Positions 41,959 to 49,859 of a stretch of DNA of 64,000 nt are shown one piece after another. Each line of letters begins with the position of its first letter. Positions within the stretch are counted from its first letter, which is position 1. The notes beneath the pieces were generated by a model. That model was not told the DNA's origin and did no database searches. It worked only from the letters and a program-made list of their open reading frames with translations. Position numbers and translations under genes: made by a program. The DNA comes from Brevinema_A sp051649245 (GTDB taxonomy: Bacteria > Spirochaetota > Brevinematia > Brevinematales > Brevinemataceae): the NCBI GenBank assembly GCA_051649245.1, contig JBOFGS010000019.1, forward strand, positions 474,001 to 538,000. Direction: 5' to 3'.

Positions 41959-43285
41959 ATTTGTTTGCTACACGCATATAATTGAGTGCTTCTTTAATAG
42001 GATCATGAAATAATTTCTCAATACTGTTTTTTGTTAACCATTCTTTAGGTTCCACATACATTCCTTGAACAATAATTGAGATATGAAGGTGATCGCCTGT
42101 GGACTGACCTGTTGTTCCACTAATAGATATTTGTTCACCAGCATGTACTTTTTGTTTTTCTTTAACTAATAACACTTCATTGTGAGCATACATAGAATAA
42201 ACACCAAGACCATGGTCAATATAAATACTTTTTCCATTACCACTATTCCAATCAGCATAAACAACCACACCATCCATTAAGGCGTAGACAGGACTATTTT
42301 TTTTAAATGCAAGATCTAAACCTCTATGAATTGAAGTTCGTACGATGTTTTTTTTGTAATAATAAGTTCGCTGATCTCCATAAGACGCTGTAGTAAAAGC
42401 ATTAGGAAATGGTTCTGCCGGATCTGAAAAAAAGATATTTGAAGATACTACTTCTTTTACACTTTTTTTAAAGTTTTCTATTCTTGTTAAGTTCCAACGA
42501 CTAACACTTTTTACAGACAATGCTTTGTTAATTTCTTGAATATTACCTTCAAGTTTTTTGGCTTGTTCTTTGGATAAGGATAATTCTTTTGCTTTTTCCT
42601 GAGCATAGTTTGCTGGTAAATTAATACGTTTTTTGACATAATCTCGTAATTTTGGAGTTGAATTTAGAGAAAGTCTGTTTATATTGCCTGAATGATCAAT
42701 AGCCAAAATATATTGATTAGAAAAATTACCTGAATAATCAGAATACCAAGGAAATAAAATCACATAATAACCATCTTTAACAAATGTTTTCGGATAAAAA
42801 ACAACATTTTTTTCATCCACAACACCTAAAAATTGTAAGTTTTTCGCAAGCTCACTCTTCACAATAACCAAGCCAGAACCCCCATGAGTAATTGTTTTTG
42901 AGATTGATACAATTTTTAGAAGTGGTGTCTGAATTTTTTTAGTTACTTTAATTTTGTAAGAACTATTAAACCAGTTTTTATGATCACTGTTATTTTTCAC
43001 ATGAATAGTAAATGTTTTTTTATTAGTCAATGGTCTTTCAGGAGTAAATGTATACTGAATCTGCTCAAAATTAGTCTCCAATCTTCGAGTAAATGGAATT
43101 TCGGATCCATTAATGGATGCAGTTAAACTTAAGTTATATTTGGAATCAACTGCAAGAGGAGTTGATCCATTCCAGTTGATATTTGGTAATTTTCCAAAAG
43201 TATTTGGAGAAATCACCAATACATTTCCTGATACAGTAATAGGATATAAGCATAGAATTCCAAAGATCATTTTTTTTATCTTCAT
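41957..43285 (-). CDS. Secreted M23 (LytM) peptidase
   Basis: A 442-residue protein with a signal peptide (MKIKKMIFGILCLYPITVSG). The N-terminal part (about residues 20-300) is beta-rich with a helical Lys-rich segment near 235-280. The C-terminal M23 domain has the zinc motif HRGLDLAF (HxxxD) at about residue 340 and the catalytic HLHISI (HxH) near the end, with KSIYIDHGLGVYSMYAH between. Such enzymes cut peptidoglycan cross-bridges or regulate other hydrolases. The His and Asp ligands are all present, so activity is expected. It is probably active in the periplasm. Confidence 0.85.
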   Translation of the reverse strand: MKIKKMIFGILCLYPITVSGNVLVISPNTFGKLPNINWNGSTPLAVDSKYNLSLTASINGSEIPFTRRLETNFEQIQYTFTPERPLTNKKTFTIHVKNNSDHKNWFNSSYKIKVTKKIQTPLLKIVSISKTITHGGSGLVIVKSELAKNLQFLGVVDEKNVVFYPKTFVKDGYYVILFPWYSDYSGNFSNQYILAIDHSGNINRLSLNSTPKLRDYVKKRINLPANYAQEKAKELSLSKEQAKKLEGNIQEINKALSVKSVSRWNLTRIENFKKSVKEVVSSNIFFSDPAEPFPNAFTTASYGDQRTYYYKKNIVRTSIHRGLDLAFKKNSPVYALMDGVVVYADWNSGNGKSIYIDHGLGVYSMYAHNEVLLVKEKQKVHAGEQISISGTTGQSTGDHLHISIIVQGMYVEPKEWLTKNSIEKLFHDPIKEALNYMRVANK

Positions 43286-43356
43286 GATACCCTCTATTGA
43301 TTAATCGCAATTAATAAAATTAGTATTCTATCAAATATTTTATTGATTATATAAAT

Positions 43357-43389
43357 CAAAAAGCTACAACATAGTATTGTAGCTTTTTG
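43357..43389 (-). terminator. Terminator of the 43455 lipoprotein gene
   Basis: CAAAAAGCTACAA and TTGTAGCTTTTTG make a 13-bp perfect stem around seven bases, downstream of the minus-strand gene that ends at 43455. Confidence 0.75.
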
Positions 43390-43454
43390 AATAGTAATAA
43401 TTGATATGTTTTATCAATTATAATATAAAAATTATTTTTTGTCTTCTTTTTTAA

Positions 43455-43988
43455 TTATGGTTTTATAATTTTTTCTAAAATATTATTTCGTTCTGCAAAT
43501 ATAGTTGTAAATCCAGAGTCCCAATTAATATTTTCAGGTCTAAAAGTATTGATTTCCCAATAATATTCAGATTCAAGAGGAGAAACTTTGTCATAATTTT
43601 CGAAGCTAGGTGTTTTATAGGGTGCTGTAGCAATGCCGGTAGGTGTTAGTACTATACCATGATATGTATAAAGAGTTTTTCCACCATTTTTTGTAGGTTC
43701 TGCTGCACTATAGACTGCTTGATAGTCATTAATTGCATGATGAAGTGTAAATTTTGTCTCACCAATCTCAAAAGATCCATTACCATCAATAGTAAATTGT
43801 ATTCTATCGTTTGTGTTTTGAGAGTCTGTAAATTTATAAATTCCTGCTGCATTTTTTTTGAAAGCAGCATCATAAGGATTTATAAGTTTAGGAGCAGGAA
43901 GTTTTTGAAATGCTTGTTCGACAGATTTCTTTTCAACTTGACAAGAAACAACAAACATAATAGGAAAAAGAAAGATTAACTTTTTCAT
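43455..43988 (-). CDS. Hypothetical lipoprotein
   Basis: I do not recognise a family. The ATG at 43986-43988 has a GGAG site and gives a lipoprotein signal (MKKLIFLFPIMFVVSCQ), so the mature protein starts at Cys17. The mature 160 residues are beta-rich: GIYKFTDSQ, IQFTIDGNGSFEIGETKF, and GIVLTPTGIATAP. The later YYWEINTFRPENINWDSGF has an INWD element also found in the lipoprotein at 16891-17301. It is probably envelope-anchored. It is a single gene with its own terminator. Confidence 0.72.
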   Translation of the reverse strand: MKKLIFLFPIMFVVSCQVEKKSVEQAFQKLPAPKLINPYDAAFKKNAAGIYKFTDSQNTNDRIQFTIDGNGSFEIGETKFTLHHAINDYQAVYSAAEPTKNGGKTLYTYHGIVLTPTGIATAPYKTPSFENYDKVSPLESEYYWEINTFRPENINWDSGFTTIFAERNNILEKIIKP

Positions 43989-44324
43989 AACCATCTCCAA
44001 ACTTTTTTATTTTATACTGATTGATATCATTAAATAATAATAATAATATAAAATTAAAAATATTACTCTAGATATAAATACTCTTTTATCTTATTTATAT
44101 AACATATTTATTATTATATATTTTTAATATTATAATAAATTTTATCAATTAAGTCAATATGATTAGACATAATATGTCATATAGCCTATATATATTAAAA
44201 AATTGTTATAATTTTTATAATCTATAAAAATCTTTTCGGTTATATATGATTAGATCTTTAAAAATAATATTCGTTACAAAAAGTTGAATTTTTTTATGAT
44301 ATATGCTATAATAAAAAATAATAA
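43989..44324. other. 336-bp AT-rich gap upstream of tRNA-Val
   Basis: Very AT-rich sequence with many short TATA-like runs. The only convincing element is the tRNA promoter at 44284-44312. I see no gene, repeat or stem-loop that stands out. Confidence 0.6.
44284..44312 (+). promoter_or_regulatory. tRNA-Val promoter
   Basis: TTGAAT (44284-44289) and TATAAT (44307-44312) with a 17-bp spacer, ending 12 bp before the tRNA. Confidence 0.7.
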
Positions 44325-44398
44325 GGGTGATTAGCTCAGTTGGTTAGAGCACCTGCTCGACACGCAGGGGGTCAATGGTTCGAATCCGTTATCGCCCA
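44325..44398 (+). tRNA. tRNA-Val (anticodon GAC)
   Basis: The acceptor arms GGGTGAT and ATCGCCC pair with one G-T wobble. The D arm is GCTC...GAGC. The anticodon stem CCTGC/GCAGG encloses the loop TCGACAC, giving anticodon GAC at 44359-44361, which reads GUC and GUU valine codons. The T arm holds GGTTCGAATCC. The discriminator base is A, and CCA is not encoded, so it must be added by an enzyme. The gene has its own promoter and terminator. Confidence 0.93.
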
Positions 44399-44404
44399 AT
44401 TTAC

Positions 44405-44446
44405 AAAAACTCTATTTGAATGCTGGTCATCAAGTAGAGTTTTTTT
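44405..44446 (+). terminator. Terminator of tRNA-Val
   Basis: AAAAACTCTATTTG and CAAGTAGAGTTTTTT pair with one wobble, and a T run follows. Confidence 0.75.
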
Positions 44447-44514
44447 ACTTAATATTATTTGAAAGATCGATAATTGAGTGATAACAAAAATATACTTATC
44501 TTTATGGAGATTTT

Positions 44515-44970
44515 ATGCATCATAATAAAGATTCTTATTTTATAAGACATGCCGAAATAACAGCTTCTGCATCAAAATGTACTTACTTTCAAGTAGGTGC
44601 CGTCATTGTCAAAAATGATAGGATTATTTCTCATGGATACAATGGAACACCGGCAGGATTCCCTGAAGATTGTCCAGATTATTTTTGTGGAGATCCCTTG
44701 ACACGAGAGGAACATCATATCTTCTCTGAAAATACAACTATCCATGCTGAAATGAATGCTATTTTATGGGCAGCAAGAACAGGGATTTCTGTTGAAGGAA
44801 GTACGATGTATGTTACCTTACAACCTTGTCATAATTGTGTTAAAGCTTGTGTTGCTTCAGGAATCTCAAGAATTGTTTATAAAGATTCTTATGATAAAGC
44901 TAATCCTTATTCGATAGAATTTTGTCAAAAAGCCTCGATTGAACTCATTCAATGGAATCATCATAATTGA
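44515..44970 (+). CDS. dCMP deaminase (ComEB type)
   Basis: Converts dCMP to dUMP, supplying thymidylate synthesis. The zinc-binding catalytic set is complete: HAEMNAI (His and Glu) at about residue 82 and PCHNCVKAC (two Cys) at about 103. The preceding VGAVIVKNDRIISHGYNGTPAGF matches deoxycytidylate deaminases. Length (151 residues) is typical. It starts after a TTATGGAG site. It sits before ispH and a polyprenyl synthase on the same strand, with a 32-base gap. Confidence 0.9.
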   Translation: MHHNKDSYFIRHAEITASASKCTYFQVGAVIVKNDRIISHGYNGTPAGFPEDCPDYFCGDPLTREEHHIFSENTTIHAEMNAILWAARTGISVEGSTMYVTLQPCHNCVKACVASGISRIVYKDSYDKANPYSIEFCQKASIELIQWNHHN

Positions 44971-45002
44971 TGATTAAGATACTAATGTTGGAGAAATAAG
45001 AT

Positions 45003-45863
45003 ATGGAAGTCTTAATTCCAAAAACTTCCGGTTTTTGTCCTGGGGTCAAACGTGCTGAAGATGGTGTTTTTTCTTTAAAAAAACATCAAGAAAAAGTCAA
45101 TCTTCACGGTCCCTTAATTCATAACCAAAACTATATTACTATGTTAGAACAACACAATATTAAGTCTGTTGCTATTGATGAACTCTCAGATGGAGATACA
45201 TTAGTGATCCGTACACATGGGATTTCACGTCATGAAGAAGCAATGCTTGCCGATAAATTTGTCCTAAAAGATTTGACTTGTCCTATTGTTAAACGTGTTC
45301 AAAAGCGTGTTGAAAAAGCGTCTTTAGAAAAAGCTTTTGTGATTATTTCGGGAAAAGAAGAGCATGCTGAAGTTCAAGGATTGGTTAGCTATGCGACCCA
45401 TTTTATCGTCATTGAAAACAAAGAAGAATTGTTGCGTTTTCTAAAACAGTATGAGGATATTATTCCACAAGATATCCAAAAATTATTTATTATTTCGCAA
45501 ACAACGCATTCACGTCCATTTTTTGAATATCTTTGTCATGAGATCTCTCTTTGTATTACTAAATTTCCTGTTGAAATTCATGATACTATTTGTCCTGTGA
45601 CCGAAAACAAAGAAAAAGAATCATTGTTATTGCAAGAAATGGTTGATTTTACGATAGTGATTGGTGATCCAAACAGTTCTAATTCCAAAAAACTATACCA
45701 AATGCTGAAAAAAGATGATACGGTAATTTTTACGCAAAATTTACTTCATTTAAAAGAAATAAAACAAAATTGGGATCATATTAATAAAGTCCTTGTTGTA
45801 TCATCAACCTCAACACCTGTATTTATTGAAAAAGAAATTGTTGAATATCTAGAAAATTATTAA
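45003..45863 (+). CDS. ispH: 4-hydroxy-3-methylbut-2-enyl diphosphate reductase
   Basis: IspH makes IPP and DMAPP in the last step of the non-mevalonate pathway. The three cluster-binding Cys are seen in SGFCPGVKRAE (Cys12), LTCPIVKRV and TICPVTENKE. The His residues expected around the substrate are in NLHGPLIHN and RTHGIS, and TTHSRP and SSNSKKL follow. Length is 286 residues. A GGAG site precedes the ATG. A polyprenyl synthase, which uses its products, follows 15 bases later, so the two form an isoprenoid unit. Confidence 0.95.
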   Translation: MEVLIPKTSGFCPGVKRAEDGVFSLKKHQEKVNLHGPLIHNQNYITMLEQHNIKSVAIDELSDGDTLVIRTHGISRHEEAMLADKFVLKDLTCPIVKRVQKRVEKASLEKAFVIISGKEEHAEVQGLVSYATHFIVIENKEELLRFLKQYEDIIPQDIQKLFIISQTTHSRPFFEYLCHEISLCITKFPVEIHDTICPVTENKEKESLLLQEMVDFTIVIGDPNSSNSKKLYQMLKKDDTVIFTQNLLHLKEIKQNWDHINKVLVVSSTSTPVFIEKEIVEYLENY

Positions 45864-45878
45864 TCCAAAGGAGATAGG

Positions 45879-46865
45879 GTGTCTTTTTTTGAATATACTA
45901 ATCGTGTAAAACCTGATATTATTGTGAGCATTAAAGATCAGTGTGATCATATTTCAAAAATCCCTTTGCCAAATGCATCACTTTTTAGTGATTATTTATG
46001 TGAATTTACCACTCGAGGAAAATTATTAAGAGGTATCTTTGTGCGTTTGGTCGCTGAGTCTTTTGATACCAATATTTCTCAAACTAATACAGTTTCAGGT
46101 GCTCTAGAACTTGCTGAATCAGCACTATTAATGCATGACGATATCATGGATAATGATGATCTTCGTCGAGGTAAGCCTTCAATGCACCGTTTGTTGGAGC
46201 AAGAGTTTAATCTTTCTAACCATGGAGGAAAATCATTAGCGTTGTGTCTTGGCGATTTAACATTGTTTTCATTGTTTTCGCACTTATCTTTTTCACGTGA
46301 TTTAGTAGATTTATTTTCTTATGAATTAAGTATGACAGCATTAGGACAAGCCTTAGAAATTGAAAAATCAGGTCAACATAAAGATCTGTCAAAAAAAGAA
46401 ATCTTATCAATTATTGAACATAAAACAGCACACTATACCTTTGTCTTGCCTTTTTTAGCTGGTGCTATTTTAAGTCATCAAGATGATCACATAAAGAAAT
46501 TATTACAAAAACTAGGTGTAATAATGGGATATCTATTTCAAATTCGTGATGATGAACTTAATTTTTTTTCACAAGAAATGACAGGCAAGCCATTCGGCGG
46601 AGATATTCGTGAAAATAAAAAAACACTCTGTCGTTATGAATTACTACAAGAATTTCCATCATTAGAGGTATATTTTGGACAAGAAAACAATGTTTCTATT
46701 GTCCAAGAACACTACCAAAGATCAAAATCTAAAAATACGATAGCATCAGTTCTTTCCTCATATCGTGAACAAGCATTTAGCTTATTGAAACAATTACCTA
46801 TTATGCCAAAATATAAGACTATTTGGGAAGATCTGATTTATTACTTATCTGAACGATCATATTAA
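45879..46865 (+). CDS. Polyprenyl diphosphate synthase
   Basis: A trans-type isoprenyl synthase that joins IPP units. The first Asp-rich motif is present: MHDDIMDNDDLRRGKPSMH at about residues 87-105. The second reads FQIRDDELNFF where the family has DDxxD, so the last Asp is Asn; activity may still be possible. GKLLRGIF near residue 48 and GGDIRENKKTL also fit. Length is 328 residues. It uses GTG after a GGAG site. Product chain length (farnesyl, octaprenyl or other) cannot be set from this sequence. It follows ispH. Confidence 0.85.
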   Translation: MSFFEYTNRVKPDIIVSIKDQCDHISKIPLPNASLFSDYLCEFTTRGKLLRGIFVRLVAESFDTNISQTNTVSGALELAESALLMHDDIMDNDDLRRGKPSMHRLLEQEFNLSNHGGKSLALCLGDLTLFSLFSHLSFSRDLVDLFSYELSMTALGQALEIEKSGQHKDLSKKEILSIIEHKTAHYTFVLPFLAGAILSHQDDHIKKLLQKLGVIMGYLFQIRDDELNFFSQEMTGKPFGGDIRENKKTLCRYELLQEFPSLEVYFGQENNVSIVQEHYQRSKSKNTIASVLSSYREQAFSLLKQLPIMPKYKTIWEDLIYYLSERSY

Positions 46866-46876
46866 CTAAAAATGAA

Positions 46877-46911
46877 CTAAAATAAGGAAGTATTATACTT
46901 CCTTATTTTAG
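46877..46911. terminator. Terminator with 16-bp perfect arms
   Basis: CTAAAATAAGGAAGTA and TACTTCCTTATTTTAG pair exactly around three bases between converging genes. Confidence 0.85.
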
Positions 46912-46935
46912 GTAATATGCTGAGAAAGCATTTTT

Positions 46936-47097
46936 TTATTCATCTTCGTCATCAAAATCTCTAAAATCGTCAAGATCATCCCAATTATCATCATCTTCAT
47001 TTTCCCAATCTTTCTCTTCATCGCTACCAAGCCATGAATTTTCATTTTCCCAATCATCATCTAATAGATCATTCATATAATTATTATTAAAAGGCAT
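46936..47097 (-). CDS. Very acidic 53-residue protein
   Basis: The ATG at 47095-47097 has a strong GGAGG site, so this start is preferred to the longer open frame. The 53 residues are about half Asp and Glu, with Trp spaced regularly in DDDWENENSW, KDWENEDDDNW and similar segments. It has no signal peptide. It resembles no family I know. Acidic tails of this kind can bind basic proteins, metal ions or act as nucleic-acid mimics. It is preceded by a good ribosome binding site and followed by a terminator, so expression is likely. Confidence 0.6.
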   Translation of the reverse strand: MPFNNNYMNDLLDDDWENENSWLGSDEEKDWENEDDDNWDDLDDFRDFDDEDE

Positions 47098-47277
47098 CTT
47101 TCCTCCACTAATAAAAAAAATTGCACTTAAATTTGATAACAAATATATTATTAAGCAAAGTTGCATTCGTGTCAAGATTTTTTTTAAAAAAAAATAAAAA
47201 TATTTTTATTTCTATCTTTTATTTGAAATGATATTGATTTTTTTATTGAAATGTTGTAAAATATATAGGATATCGTG

Positions 47278-47288
47278 AAGGAGGTGAT
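47278..47288 (+). promoter_or_regulatory. Isolated perfect Shine-Dalgarno sequence
   Basis: AAGGAGGTGAT is the complete complement of the 16S rRNA 3' end. It lies about 45 bases before the HIT start, and the only near ATG (47287) overlaps it too closely for efficient initiation. It could be a ribosome standby site, the start of a 31-codon leader frame, or chance. Confidence 0.35.
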
Positions 47289-47332
47289 GAATTCATCAGC
47301 CTTGCAGGATTTCTATATGATGGAGGTTGTCT

Positions 47333-47668
47333 ATGAGTTGTCTTTTTTGTCAAATCGTCCAACAGAATATCCCTGCAAATAAAGTATATGAAGATGATTT
47401 TGTTTTTGCATTTTATGATATTAATCCTATTGCAAAAATTCATATCATTGTCATACCAAAAAAGTGTTGTTTATTTTTTCACGACATTTCAGACAACACA
47501 TTAATTCACTTGTCCCATGCAATTAAAAAAATTGTTACAGACTTGGGTCTTATAGAAAATGGTTATCGCTTGATCAATAATAATGGAGTTCATGGTGGTC
47601 AAACAGTTCCTCATGCTCATATTCATATTATTGGTGGAGAACATCTTGGTCAAAATTTGGCTGGATAA
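47333..47668 (+). CDS. HIT-family nucleotide hydrolase (HinT-like)
   Basis: A 111-residue protein of the histidine triad family. The active triad is in VPHAHIHIIGGEHL near residue 95. The start CLFCQIVQQNIPANKVYED matches the zinc-binding CxxC entry of HinT proteins. HinT enzymes hydrolyse adenosine phosphoramidates. The ATG at 47333 has TGGAGG six bases upstream. The next gene, rpsU, starts 47 bases after the stop on the same strand. Confidence 0.92.
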   Translation: MSCLFCQIVQQNIPANKVYEDDFVFAFYDINPIAKIHIIVIPKKCCLFFHDISDNTLIHLSHAIKKIVTDLGLIENGYRLINNNGVHGGQTVPHAHIHIIGGEHLGQNLAG

Positions 47669-47715
47669 TCAAGAATATCAAAAATGTATAAATTGATATT
47701 ATACTAGGAGAAAAA

Positions 47716-47928
47716 ATGTTATTAATTGAAGTTCGTGAAGGCGAATCTGTTGAAGGTGCTATCAAACGTTTTAAAAAAGAAGTTGAAAAAGATGGTATCT
47801 TGACAGCAGAAAAAAAACATCGCTTCTATGAAAAACCATCTGAAACACGTAAACGTAAAAAAGCTGTTGTTCAGCGTAAGATTGAGAAAAAAGTACGTAA
47901 AATGAAACAAATGGAACGCTATGCGTAA
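47716..47928 (+). CDS. rpsU: 30S ribosomal protein S21
   Basis: A 70-residue, strongly basic protein. The start LLIEVREGESVEGAIKRFKKEVEKDGI is the S21 signature, and the rest is a Lys/Arg-rich helix (RKRKKAVVQRKIEKKVRKMK). S21 helps 30S subunits bind the Shine-Dalgarno region. An AGGAG site precedes the ATG, and a strong terminator follows at 47937. Confidence 0.95.
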   Translation: MLLIEVREGESVEGAIKRFKKEVEKDGILTAEKKHRFYEKPSETRKRKKAVVQRKIEKKVRKMKQMERYA

Positions 47929-47936
47929 CCTATATC

Positions 47937-47976
47937 ATACAAGACTTCTTTAATTTAAGAAGTCTTGTATTTTTTT
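47937..47976 (+). terminator. Terminator of rpsU
   Basis: ATACAAGACTTCTT, a 6-base loop and AAGAAGTCTTGTAT, then six T. A perfect 14-bp stem. Confidence 0.9.
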
Positions 47977-48069
47977 GTAAATATTAATATGAGAAGAATA
48001 ATGAAAAACCAATAAAAATTATTGTATATGAGTTTTATGGAACTGTATTACTTCTTTAAAATACCATAT

Positions 48070-48109
48070 AAATCAAAAAGCTCCTTAATATCAAGGAGCT
48101 TTTTGATTT
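48070..48109 (-). terminator. Terminator of the Bat gene
   Basis: AAATCAAAAAGCTCCTT and AAGGAGCTTTTTGATTT form a perfect 17-bp stem just past the minus-strand stop at 48115. It is symmetrical, so it can also stop plus-strand transcription. Confidence 0.85.
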
Positions 48110-48114
48110 GGTTA

Positions 48115-49833
48115 TTACCATTTATTTTTTTCAAATAGACCTGCTTTTTTACGATTATATTGCCGTTTCATATTTTTACGTTCTTCTTCTTCTGCAACAC
48201 CTAATAAATTTTCAACATCATCTCCAGAAATACTTTTTGAAGGAGTTTGATCTTGATTAGATTCTTTTTGTTGTTTTTCTTGTTGTTCTTTTTTTTCTTG
48301 ATTATTTTGATTTTCATTGGTTTGAGAATCTTGATTGTTTTGATTATTAGTATTAGAAGCTGTATTTTGCTGTTCTTGCTTTTGTTCTTGTTCTTGGTTA
48401 TTATCTTGTTTTTGTTGAGGTGTTTGTGATTCTTGAACCATGAGATATAAGTAATTATTTAGTGCTTTTTTATAAATTTTTGAATCAACAGGATACTCTT
48501 TTAAAATTTTTTTATAAATATTTTTAGCTTCATCTGTATTTTTTGCTAATACGTGTGCATTGGCAACATTAAATAATACTTTTTCACGAATCTTTGGATT
48601 TGAGCTGTTTGTTAATGAAGTAAATGAATTAACAGCACGGTCACCTCGTTCAAGTTTGTACAAAGCAGCACCTTCGCCAAATTTTGCTTTTTCATTTTTA
48701 GGATTCTTGATTAAGCTCCGTTGATAAAAACGAAGGGCGGTACTAAATTCTTGTTTATTGTAATTGACATATCCTTCTCGTTCTGATCGAAAACTAAAAG
48801 CTGGAGGTGCAATAGAAAGTAATAGGATAATAATCAATGAACGTCTTTTTTGTTCAGGAGTGAATAGAAAAATTAATAATCCTAACAATGCAACAATAAT
48901 AAATATTCTGAATTTTGGCTCTAAAAAATTTTGTGTGTTTGCTCCAAAAGGATTCTTCTCAAAATTATTAATTTGAGTGATTAATTTCGAAACAATACTT
49001 CTAGAACCTTTTAAATAATGTCCATTTGCTTTATCAGCGATTTTTTTAAGGAAATCATTATCTAATTTTGAGATAATTTGTTTTTTTCTGTCTGTAATAT
49101 ATCCGATTTTTTGTCCTTTGTCATCAAAAGCTGGTACAAAACTACCTTGATCCGTCCCCATCCCTATGAAAAAGATGTTAATTCCTTGTTTTTTGATCGT
49201 ATCAATAGCATCATCCACATCTCCATCTAAATTTTCTCCATCAGTAAAAATAATAATTGTTTTATGGGTTAATGCTTCCTCAGAAAATGTGTCAACTGAT
49301 TCTTGTAATGCTTTTCCAATATCAGTACTTTGCGAACTAAACATTCTAGTATCAAAATCTTTGATAAATAACGATACAGCACTGAGATCTGTTGTTAATG
49401 GTAGTAGACGTGTCGCATCTGCTGCAAAACCCACTAAACCCACTCTGTTCCCTACAAGTGAATCCAATAACTGTTCACTTAATTGTTTTGCTAATTCAAG
49501 TCTGGTAGGATTTTCGTCTTCTGCATCCATACTTCTTGATAAATCAAATGTCAGCACAATATCACTACCATTTAATTGTACATCTGAGGTCAGCGATGTT
49601 CCTCTGGGATCTAATAATGCTAGTGCAATCATACTTAAAGCTGTGATAATAGAAATAATTTTGATAATTTTGATACCTTTTATTTCTTGTTGTCGTAGCA
49701 GTTTTTGTTGATTTGGAGAAAAGAAAAAACGAATAATTCTTTTTTTTCTCAGAATGGTACCTATAATAGCTCCCAACCCAAATAAGAAAATCAATAGAAT
49801 GAAAGGTGCTTGAGATAAGTTGACAAAAAGCAT
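48115..49833 (-). CDS. Fused BatB/BatC-type vWA and TPR membrane protein
   Basis: A 572-residue protein. Two N-terminal membrane helices (PFILLIFLFGLGAIIGTIL and IKIISIITALSMIALALL) are followed by a von Willebrand factor A domain at about residues 90-290. Its metal site starts LTFDLSRSMDAED (DxSxS), with TDGENLDGD later. A further helix pair (about 310-350) is followed by TPR-like repeats (YVNYNKQEFSTALRFYQRSLIK). A Gln/Asn/Glu-rich tail covers about residues 470-540. In other bacteria BatB (vWA) and BatC (TPR) are separate genes; here they are joined. Bat proteins are linked to aerotolerance and envelope stress, but the mechanism is unclear. Confidence 0.8.
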   Translation of the reverse strand: MLFVNLSQAPFILLIFLFGLGAIIGTILRKKRIIRFFFSPNQQKLLRQQEIKGIKIIKIISIITALSMIALALLDPRGTSLTSDVQLNGSDIVLTFDLSRSMDAEDENPTRLELAKQLSEQLLDSLVGNRVGLVGFAADATRLLPLTTDLSAVSLFIKDFDTRMFSSQSTDIGKALQESVDTFSEEALTHKTIIIFTDGENLDGDVDDAIDTIKKQGINIFFIGMGTDQGSFVPAFDDKGQKIGYITDRKKQIISKLDNDFLKKIADKANGHYLKGSRSIVSKLITQINNFEKNPFGANTQNFLEPKFRIFIIVALLGLLIFLFTPEQKRRSLIIILLLSIAPPAFSFRSEREGYVNYNKQEFSTALRFYQRSLIKNPKNEKAKFGEGAALYKLERGDRAVNSFTSLTNSSNPKIREKVLFNVANAHVLAKNTDEAKNIYKKILKEYPVDSKIYKKALNNYLYLMVQESQTPQQKQDNNQEQEQKQEQQNTASNTNNQNNQDSQTNENQNNQEKKEQQEKQQKESNQDQTPSKSISGDDVENLLGVAEEEERKNMKRQYNRKKAGLFEKNKW

Positions 49834-49859
49834 AGATTCTTCTCCTTTTTGATCGATTT

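Noticed and set aside
47287..47382. 31-codon frame starting at the perfect Shine-Dalgarno sequence
   Set aside because: The ATG overlaps the Shine-Dalgarno sequence, with spacing too short for normal initiation; kept only as a finding to test.
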